From Neorhizobium galegae (GTDB lineage: Bacteria > Pseudomonadota > Alphaproteobacteria > Rhizobiales > Rhizobiaceae), in the NCBI RefSeq assembly GCF_021391675.1, contig NZ_CP090096.1:868001-932000 (forward strand): a DNA stretch of 64,000 nt, in the 5' to 3' direction. The notes beneath the pieces were generated by a model. That model was not told the origin of the DNA. It searched no databases and saw nothing but the letters and a program-made list of their open reading frames with translations. Of this stretch, positions 58,811 through 64,000 are shown piece after piece. The translations under genes and the position numbers were made by a program. Every line of letters begins with the position of its first letter. Position 1 is the stretch's first letter.

Positions 58811-59479
58811 TTGTACAATTTCAATTTCGAACCCGTATTTGCGGGTTTCGACCAGCTTCTGCTCGGCGCCTGGCTGACGATCCAGCTTTCGGTGGCGGCG
58901 ATGATCGTCGGCCTGATCGTCTCGATCGCCTGTGCCGCGGGCAAGACCTCGGGCATTGCGCCGCTGCGCTGGGTCATCGACGCCTATATCGAGATCATCC
59001 GCAACACGCCGTTCCTAGTGCAGATCTTCTTCATCTTCTTCGGTCTGCCGTCGCTCGGGATTTTCCTGACGCCGAACAGTGCGGCGCTCGTGGCGCTGGT
59101 GGTCAATTTCGGCGCCTATGGCACGGAAATCATCCGCGCCGGCATCGAGTCGATCCAGAAGGGGCAGATCGAGGCCGGCACCGCGCTCGGCCTCTCGAAG
59201 CTGCAGATCTTCCGCTACATCATCATGAAGCCGGCGCTGCGCACCGTCTATCCGTCGCTGACCAGCCAGTTCATCTACCTGATGCTGACCTCGAGCGTCG
59301 TCTCGGCGATCTCGGCCGACGACCTCGCCGCTGCCGGCAACAATCTGCAGTCGCAGACCTTCGCGAGCTTCGAGGTCTATATCGTCATCACGATCATGTA
59401 CCTCGTCATGTCGGTTGGTTTCTCGACGATCTTCTCGGTGATCGAGAAGGCCGCCTTCAAATATCCGCTGAGCCGATAG
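58811..59479 (+). CDS. ABC transporter permease, polar amino acid type
   Basis: A 222-residue permease of the HisM/GlnP group. It begins YNFNFEPVFAGFDQLLLGAW, with the family motif DAYIEIIRNTPFLVQIFFIF and the coupling segment GTALGLSKLQIFRYIIMKPAL. Start is the TTG at 58811, with GGGGAGG eight bases upstream; a longer frame has no ribosome site. It pairs with the permease at 59490. Substrate of this system is unknown; the adjacent 2-hydroxyacid dehydrogenase suggests a hydroxy or keto acid rather than an amino acid could be involved. Confidence 0.92.
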   Translation: MYNFNFEPVFAGFDQLLLGAWLTIQLSVAAMIVGLIVSIACAAGKTSGIAPLRWVIDAYIEIIRNTPFLVQIFFIFFGLPSLGIFLTPNSAALVALVVNFGAYGTEIIRAGIESIQKGQIEAGTALGLSKLQIFRYIIMKPALRTVYPSLTSQFIYLMLTSSVVSAISADDLAAAGNNLQSQTFASFEVYIVITIMYLVMSVGFSTIFSVIEKAAFKYPLSR

Positions 59480-59489
59480 GAGCCTGGCC

Positions 59490-60152
59490 ATGCCATTGAT
59501 CAGACCTTTCGGCATCAACGAGTTCTGGATCATCGTGCTTGCGGCGCAGTGGACCATCGCGCTGTCGGCGATCGCCTTTGCCGGCGGCGGCATCGGCGGC
59601 CTGCTGATCGCGCTCATGCGCGTTTCGGACGCGAAATGGCCGCGGTTGATTGCCACCGGCTTCATCCGCGTCTTCCAGGGAACGCCGCTGCTCATGCAGC
59701 TCTTCCTGGTATTCTTTGGCATGAACATCCTCGGTTTCGCCATCAATCCCTGGCTTGCCGCAACCGTCGCCCTCACGCTGCATGCTAGCGCCTTTCTCGG
59801 CGAAACCTGGCGCGGCTGCATCGAGGCCGTGCCACCCGGCCAGCGGGAGGCCGCGACCGCGCTTGGCCTGCGCTATTTCAACCGTATGCGATACATCGTG
59901 CTCCCACAGGCCTCCAAGATCGCGGTGGCGCCGACGGTCGGCTTCCTGGTGCAGCTCATCAAGGGCACTTCGCTTGCGGCGATCATCGGTTTTACCGAAC
60001 TCACCCGCCAGGGCCAGATCATCAACAACGCAACATTCAGCCCGTTCATGGTGTTCGGCACGGTGGCCGCGGTCTATTTCGTCCTTTGCTGGCCGCTTTC
60101 GGTGCTGGCACGACGCATGGAACTGAGATTTTCCCGCGCAACGGCACGTTGA
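59490..60152 (+). CDS. ABC transporter permease, polar amino acid type
   Basis: A 220-residue permease, second membrane subunit. It has EFWIIVLAAQWTIALSAIAF, the motif TGFIRVFQGTPLLMQLFLVF and the coupling segment ATALGLRYFNRMRYIVLPQA. Starts 10 bases after the first permease stop. The C-terminus ends with a basic stretch LARRMELRFSRATAR on the cytoplasmic side. Confidence 0.94.
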   Translation: MPLIRPFGINEFWIIVLAAQWTIALSAIAFAGGGIGGLLIALMRVSDAKWPRLIATGFIRVFQGTPLLMQLFLVFFGMNILGFAINPWLAATVALTLHASAFLGETWRGCIEAVPPGQREAATALGLRYFNRMRYIVLPQASKIAVAPTVGFLVQLIKGTSLAAIIGFTELTRQGQIINNATFSPFMVFGTVAAVYFVLCWPLSVLARRMELRFSRATAR

Positions 60153-60204
60153 CGGGACCCGAGCCGGAGGGAGGAAAACCGGCACAACAGAAAAGGGTAG
60201 GAAA

Positions 60205-61005
60205 ATGAACATTTCTAGACGCATGGTTATGGCCGTCATCGGCGCAGGCCTGATGATGGGCGCAGGCGCCTCCACCGCATCGGCACAGACCGTCGAAAGC
60301 ATCAAGTCCGCAGGCACCGTCAAGATCGGCATGCTGGTCGATTTCCCGCCCTTCGGTATCATGAACACCTCGAACGAGCCGGACGGTTATGACGCCGACG
60401 TGGCAAAGCTGCTCGCCAAGGAATTCGGCGTGAAGGTGCAGATCGTTCCGGTCACCGGCCCCAACCGCATTCCCTACCTGCAGAGCAACCAAGTCGACCT
60501 GCTCGTCGCCTCGCTCGGCATTACCGAAGAGCGCGCCAAGAGCGTCGACTTCTCGCAGCCCTATGCCGGCATCTCGATCGGCGTTTTCGGCGCTAAGGCG
60601 ACCGCAGTCTCCAAGCCGGAAGACCTTTCCGGCAAGACGATCGGTGTCGCCCGCGCCTCGACGCAGGATACCGGCGTCACCAAGATCGCCCCGAAGGATG
60701 CCAAGATCCAGCGTTTCGACGACGATGCCAGCGCGGTGCAGGCCCTGCTGTCCGGCCAGGTTCAGCTGATCGGCGTCTCGAACGTCGTCGCTGCCCAGAT
60801 CGAAAAGGCCGCTCCGGGCCGGTTCACCCAGAAACTGCAGCTCAGCCAGCAGGTTCAGGGCATCGCCGTCCGCAAGGGCTCGACCGAACTGCTGACGGCT
60901 GTCAACGCCTTCATCGCCAAGGTCAAGGCCAATGGCGAACTCGGCAAGATCCATGAAAAGTGGCTCGGCGCTCCGCTGCCGGACTTCGTCGCCAACGCCA
61001 AGTAA
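60205..61005 (+). CDS. ABC transporter substrate-binding protein, polar amino acid type
   Basis: A 266-residue exported protein. Signal peptide [20 protein letters not shown]. Mature part: [71 protein letters not shown]. These are the ligand-contact segments of the family; the Arg in GPNRIPYL normally pairs with a substrate carboxylate. Starts 52 bases after the second permease gene, with its own AGGGTAGGA ribosome site. Confidence 0.95.
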   Translation: MNISRRMVMAVIGAGLMMGAGASTASAQTVESIKSAGTVKIGMLVDFPPFGIMNTSNEPDGYDADVAKLLAKEFGVKVQIVPVTGPNRIPYLQSNQVDLLVASLGITEERAKSVDFSQPYAGISIGVFGAKATAVSKPEDLSGKTIGVARASTQDTGVTKIAPKDAKIQRFDDDASAVQALLSGQVQLIGVSNVVAAQIEKAAPGRFTQKLQLSQQVQGIAVRKGSTELLTAVNAFIAKVKANGELGKIHEKWLGAPLPDFVANAK

Positions 61006-61040
61006 GACCAGAACCACGCTTTAAAAGGGAGTTCCTCGTG

Positions 61041-61820
61041 ATGACTGAGGTGAACGCAAACGCATCGGCCGCGGCCACGCGAGGAACTTCCGAACTCGCC
61101 GTGCGCATGGAAGGCGTCAACAAGTGGTATGGCGGCTTTCACGCGCTGAAGGACGTCGACCTGTCGGTCAACCGGGGGGAGCGGATCGTCATCTGCGGCC
61201 CTTCCGGCTCCGGCAAGTCGACGCTGATCCGCTGCATCAACCAGCTGGAGACGATCCAGAAGGGCAAAATCGTCGTCGATGGGCATGACCTCACCGCCGG
61301 GGCTAAGAATGTCGATATCGTTCGCCAGGAGACCGGCATGGTCTTCCAGCAGTTCAACCTCTTCCCGCATATGACGGTTCTGGAGAACTGCACGCTGGCG
61401 CCGATGAAGGTGCGCGGCATTTCCAAGGTGGAGGCGGAAAAGACCGCCCGCAAATACCTGGAGCGGGTGCGCATTCCCGAACAGGCGGAAAAATATCCCG
61501 CCCAGCTTTCCGGCGGCCAGCAGCAGCGCGTGGCGATCGCCCGGGCGCTGTGCATGAATCCCAAGATCATGCTGTTCGACGAGCCGACCTCGGCGCTCGA
61601 CCCGGAAATGGTCAAGGAAGTGCTCGACACCATGATCGACCTCGCCAAGGAGGGCATGACCATGCTCTGCGTCACCCATGAAATGGGCTTTGCCCGGCAG
61701 GTCGCCGACCGGGTGATCTTCATGGATCGCGGCGAGATTCTCGAAACCGCCGCGCCGGAAGAATTCTTCGGCAATCCCAAGAACGAGCGCCTGAAGATCT
61801 TCCTCGGACAGATCTCTTGA
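61041..61820 (+). CDS. ABC transporter ATP-binding protein, polar amino acid type
   Basis: A 259-residue ATPase of the GlnQ/HisP group. Walker [18 protein letters not shown]-loop [13 protein letters not shown], signature [16 protein letters not shown], Walker [17 protein letters not shown], switch His in [11 protein letters not shown]. The first 25 residues are a low-complexity Ala/Asn/Thr leader before the domain. ATG 61041 follows AAGGGA by ten bases. Completes the importer. Confidence 0.95.
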   Translation: MTEVNANASAAATRGTSELAVRMEGVNKWYGGFHALKDVDLSVNRGERIVICGPSGSGKSTLIRCINQLETIQKGKIVVDGHDLTAGAKNVDIVRQETGMVFQQFNLFPHMTVLENCTLAPMKVRGISKVEAEKTARKYLERVRIPEQAEKYPAQLSGGQQQRVAIARALCMNPKIMLFDEPTSALDPEMVKEVLDTMIDLAKEGMTMLCVTHEMGFARQVADRVIFMDRGEILETAAPEEFFGNPKNERLKIFLGQIS

Positions 61821-61858
61821 ACGCTGCTGCCACTCATTGAAATTAAGGAGTTCCGGAC

Positions 61859-62794
61859 ATGAAACCAGATATCCTGCTTGTGGAACCGCTGATGCAGTTC
61901 ATCGAGGATCAGCTCGATGCCATCTATACCGTGCATCGGCTGTACGACCCGGCACAGAAGGAAACGCTGGAAGCGGCGTTGCCGAACATCCGCGCCGTTG
62001 CGACAGGCGGCGGTTCCGGCCTCTCCAACGAATGGATCGAGAAGCTGCCGGCGCTCGGTGTCATCGCCATCAACGGTGTCGGCACCGACAAGGTCGACCT
62101 CAAGTTCACCCGCGGCCGCAATATCGACGTCACCACCACGCCCGGCGTGTTGACCGATGACGTCGCCGACATGGGCATTGCGCTGATGCTCGGCGTGCTG
62201 CGCCATATCGCCAAGGGCGACGCCTTCGTGCGCGCCGGCAAGTGGGGCAAGGAAGGATTCCCGCTCGGCAATAGCCCGAAAGGCAAGCGCCTCGGCATTC
62301 TCGGCCTCGGCCAGATCGGCAAGGCCTTTGGCCGTCGCGCCGAAGCCTTCGGCATGGACATCCGCTTCTGGAACCGCTCGCCGGTCAAGGACACGACCTG
62401 GAAGTCCTGCGCCTCGCCGGTGGCACTGGCGGAAGACAGCGACGTGCTGTGCGTCATCGTCGCGGCGAACGCTGCGACCCAGAACATCGTCAACACCGAG
62501 GTCCTGAAGGCGCTGGGGCCGAAGGGTATTTTGATCAATATCGCCCGCGGCAGCGTCGTCGATGAAGACGCACTGCTGGCAGCCCTGAACGACGGCACGA
62601 TCGGCGCCGCCGGTCTCGATGTCTATCTCAATGAACCGCGCATTCGCGAAGACTTTTTCACCGCGCCGAATACGGTACTGATGCCGCACCAGGGCAGCGC
62701 CACGGTCGAGACCCGCGTCGCCATGGGCGAGTTGGTGCTTGCCAATATCGCCGCGCATCTCGCCGGCGAAAAGCCGCCGACCACCGTCAATTGA
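61859..62794 (+). CDS. D-isomer 2-hydroxyacid dehydrogenase
   Basis: A 311-residue NAD(P)-dependent dehydrogenase. The nucleotide-binding motif is GILGLGQIGKAFGRRA. The catalytic residues are the Arg in NIARGSVVDEDAL, the Glu in VYLNEPRIRED and the His in LMPHQGSATVET. Relatives reduce glyoxylate, hydroxypyruvate or 2-ketogluconate. AAGGAG precedes the start by five bases. It follows the ABC operon by 38 bases and probably metabolises the imported compound or its product. A rhizobial palindromic repeat begins directly at its stop codon. Confidence 0.93.
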   Translation: MKPDILLVEPLMQFIEDQLDAIYTVHRLYDPAQKETLEAALPNIRAVATGGGSGLSNEWIEKLPALGVIAINGVGTDKVDLKFTRGRNIDVTTTPGVLTDDVADMGIALMLGVLRHIAKGDAFVRAGKWGKEGFPLGNSPKGKRLGILGLGQIGKAFGRRAEAFGMDIRFWNRSPVKDTTWKSCASPVALAEDSDVLCVIVAANAATQNIVNTEVLKALGPKGILINIARGSVVDEDALLAALNDGTIGAAGLDVYLNEPRIREDFFTAPNTVLMPHQGSATVETRVAMGELVLANIAAHLAGEKPPTTVN

Positions 62795-62838
62795 GCAATT
62801 CCAGGAAAAGTGTGAAGCGGTTTTCCGTTCGGAATTGC
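62795..62838. repeat. Palindromic intergenic repeat of rhizobial type
   Basis: Nested inverted repeat: GCAATTCC (62795-62802) with GGAATTGC (62831-62838), inner GGAAAA (62804-62809) with TTTTCC (62821-62826), loop with GTGTGAAGCGG. Sequences of this kind (AATTCC-GGAAAA-GTGTGAAGCGG-TTTTCC) are, from memory, very common between genes in Rhizobium and relatives. It starts directly after the dehydrogenase stop codon and could work as a terminator or mRNA-stability element. No second copy was noticed in the window. Confidence 0.75.
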
Positions 62839-62867
62839 GCAGCGCAAAAGTGAGCCGGAGAAACAAG

Positions 62868-63191
62868 ATGATCATCCGTCAGGCCTTTTTCGAAGGCACG
62901 ATCCATGCCGGCCTGGAAGAGGCGTTCAAGGCTTATGTGGCCGAGAAGCTGATGCCCATGTGGCTCGCCTTTCCGGGCATCAAGGAAGTCCGCGTGCTCT
63001 ATAATATCGAGCGGGACGAGGGCGCTCCGTCCTACCCGATGGTGCTGTCGACAATGTACGAAAGCCGCGAGGCGCTGGCCGCGGCCCTTGAATCGCCGGT
63101 GCGTTACGAGAGCCGGGACATGACCAAGGGTCTGCTCACCATGTTCGACGGCCACATCCATCACCACGTCTTCGACCTGGCGCTGTCCTGA
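62868..63191 (+). CDS. Small dimeric alpha/beta-barrel-like protein of unknown function
   Basis: A 107-residue protein. It contains FFEGTIHAGLEEAFKAYVAE, then PGIKEVRVLYNIERDEGAP and VLSTMYESREALAAALESPV. The strand-helix pattern and conserved aromatic/His content suggest the dimeric alpha-beta barrel fold of EthD or antibiotic-biosynthesis monooxygenase families. The C-terminus is His-rich (DGHIHHHVFD). It is probably co-transcribed with the dehydrogenase, 73 bases upstream, across the repeat. A functional assignment is not justified. Confidence 0.6.
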   Translation: MIIRQAFFEGTIHAGLEEAFKAYVAEKLMPMWLAFPGIKEVRVLYNIERDEGAPSYPMVLSTMYESREALAAALESPVRYESRDMTKGLLTMFDGHIHHHVFDLALS

Positions 63192-63207
63192 GTTCATCGA
63201 CCGCCGG

Positions 63208-63630
63208 TCAACCGTCGGCGGTCTTGGTGCCTGAGCCGGGCGCGCGATAAGCGGGCGTGTTCGGCTCGAACAGTTCGATCAGGTTTCCGGACGGATCTTC
63301 CAACAAAATCTGCTTGCCGCCCGTCCCCTGGATGATCTCGTTGCGGAAGCGGCAGCCGGCCAGTTTCAGGCGCTCGACCATCCCATCGAGGTCGTCGACG
63401 GTCAGATGGATGCGGTTCCAGCCGCCGGGTGCCTGCTGCTCTCCGGACGGCATCGGCGCACCACCGCCACCCCGCGGGTTCGGCTGGGACAGATAGAGAT
63501 GCATGTCGCCGCGCGAAATTTCCGCGAAGGGCGGGGCAGGGTGCATCTCGAGCTTGAAGGCAAGGTGTGCGGTGTAAAAATCGATCGCTGCCTTTACATC
63601 GTTGACGATATATCTGAAGCATGCGGACAT
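63208..63630 (-). CDS. VOC-family (glyoxalase/dioxygenase-like) protein
   Basis: A 140-residue protein with the paired beta-alpha-beta modules of the vicinal oxygen chelate fold. It starts ACFRYIVNDVKAAIDFYTAH, has HLTVDDLDGMVERLKLAGC in the second half and ends with the family signature LLEDPSGNLIELFEP. The usual metal residues would be Glu and His on opposite strands. Substrate unknown; possible roles are detoxification of methylglyoxal-type compounds or antibiotic resistance. Convergent with the small protein at 62868 (16 bases apart). The last ten residues are unconserved. Confidence 0.88.
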   Translation of the reverse strand: MSACFRYIVNDVKAAIDFYTAHLAFKLEMHPAPPFAEISRGDMHLYLSQPNPRGGGGAPMPSGEQQAPGGWNRIHLTVDDLDGMVERLKLAGCRFRNEIIQGTGGKQILLEDPSGNLIELFEPNTPAYRAPGSGTKTADG

Positions 63631-63703
63631 GGTCTGCGCCCTCCCGACGTCAGGTGGATATCCGAAACACGGAGCTTAATACTCCCACAACAGAGGGCAA
63701 GCG

Positions 63704-64000
63704 TCATCCCCCTTCCTCAGCAAGGCCGTTGAACGCTCGCCGCGGACGCACTGAAACCGCATAAAGGTGCGGGGAAAGCCCGAAATTGCGGGTGAAGATG
63801 CGGGTCATGTGGCTCTGGTCGGCAAAACCGCTGGCCAGCGCCGCCTCCGCAAGTCCCGCTCCGCCGGCGACCAGTTTTCGCGCCAGCTGGATGCGCCGCT
63901 GGATCAGGTAGGCATGCGGGGTAAGCCCCATTGCCTTGTCGAAAGCGCGCAGGAGCTGGAATTGGCTAAGGCCGGCGAGGTGGGCCAGATCGGCAAGGTT
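63704..64000 (-). CDS. AraC-family transcriptional regulator, C-terminal part (partial)
   Basis: The gene enters from the right edge, so only the last 98 codons are seen. The visible part is the double helix-turn-helix DNA-binding domain: ADLAHLAGLSQFQLLRAFDK (first recognition helix), MGLTPHAYLIQRRIQLARKL, and AEAALASGFADQSHMTRIFT with FGLSPHLYAV (second). This is a standard AraC/XylS module. The N-terminal sensing domain is outside the window. It lies upstream of the VOC gene on the same strand (73 bases) and may control it. Confidence 0.9.
   Translation of the reverse strand, partial: NLADLAHLAGLSQFQLLRAFDKAMGLTPHAYLIQRRIQLARKLVAGGAGLAEAALASGFADQSHMTRIFTRNFGLSPHLYAVSVRPRRAFNGLAEEGG

Noticed and set aside
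61139..62875. A 578-codon minus-strand open frame opposite the ATPase and dehydrogenase genes
   Set aside because: Antisense shadow; the plus-strand genes are unambiguous.
1..64000. CRISPR arrays, tRNA or rRNA genes, transposases and phage genes
   Set aside because: No regularly spaced repeats, no cloverleaf-like sequence and no recombinase or transposase motif were recognised anywhere in the window.

Overview
The window looks like an accessory or chromid-type region of an alphaproteobacterium of the order Hyphomicrobiales (Rhizobium/Agrobacterium/Ensifer-like). It is GC-rich, dense in ABC and TRAP importers with LacI/GntR regulators, has a hydroxamate/citrate-type (IucA/IucC) siderophore synthetase at the left edge, and carries a copy of a palindromic intergenic repeat of the kind common in rhizobial genomes (62795-62838). 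No rRNA, tRNA, CRISPR array, transposase or replication gene was recognised. The genus is an inference. Layout from left to right: (1) 1-1892, two overlapping siderophore synthetase genes, the second cut by the window edge. (2) 2377-11122, an acid-sugar uptake and oxidation block: enolase-superfamily enzyme, DMT permease, TRAP transporter (P, M, Q), FadR-type GntR regulator, FAD-linked 2-hydroxyacid dehydrogenase and a DenD-like sugar-acid dehydrogenase; an 11-bp operator-like motif recurs at both promoters of the block. (3) 11317-12900, a PAS-GGDEF diguanylate cyclase. (4) 12973-18042, a translationally coupled surface-glycan operon (acyltransferase, two GT2 glycosyltransferases, ABC exporter). 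(5) 18520-25289, an unusual redox locus: a Tat-exported molybdenum hydroxylase pair, a cytochrome c/flavoprotein pair of flavocytochrome c type, soxX, soxY, soxZ, a frameshifted soxA and a second cytochrome c, with no soxB or soxCD. (6) 25690-27944, a two-component system; a close paralogue lies at 33457-35660. (7) 28051-33332, a LacI regulator, a Cys-type sulfatase and a sulfonate/taurine-type ABC importer. (8) 35921-44568, a small exported protein, an RND efflux pump and a second kind of two-component system whose two genes flank an inverted MipA/OmpV gene. (9) 44746-49488, an orphan glycosyltransferase, then modA and modBC separated by two small exported protein genes. (10) 49531-50116, a toxin-antitoxin pair. 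(11) 50299-57570, a carbohydrate-type ABC importer followed by a single gene that fuses a glycerophosphodiesterase to a LacI regulator, then an inositol-monophosphatase-family gene. (12) 57665-64000, a LacI regulator, a polar amino-acid-type ABC importer, a 2-hydroxyacid dehydrogenase, small enzymes and a partial AraC regulator. The most interesting material is of three kinds. First, the 55006-56745 GDPD-LacI fusion and its operon, which together suggest import of a glycerophosphodiester (perhaps glycerophosphoinositol), hydrolysis and dephosphorylation, with enzyme and regulator in one chain. Second, the molybdenum hydroxylase plus partial Sox locus, whose SoxY lacks the usual GGCGG arm and whose soxA is frameshifted. 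Third, several short DNA motifs repeat at functionally linked promoters: TGTCGCAC-N5-TGCCG at 18416, 25385 and 36250; TAACA-N5-TAATR tandem half-sites upstream of the RND pump, response regulator and histidine kinase, with a related inverted copy facing the MipA gene; GATATCC-N3-GGAATAT boxes at modA and a diverged copy at modB; and a perfect 16-bp palindrome in front of the amino-acid importer. All regulatory assignments come from reading the sequence by eye and from gene context, not from any search.
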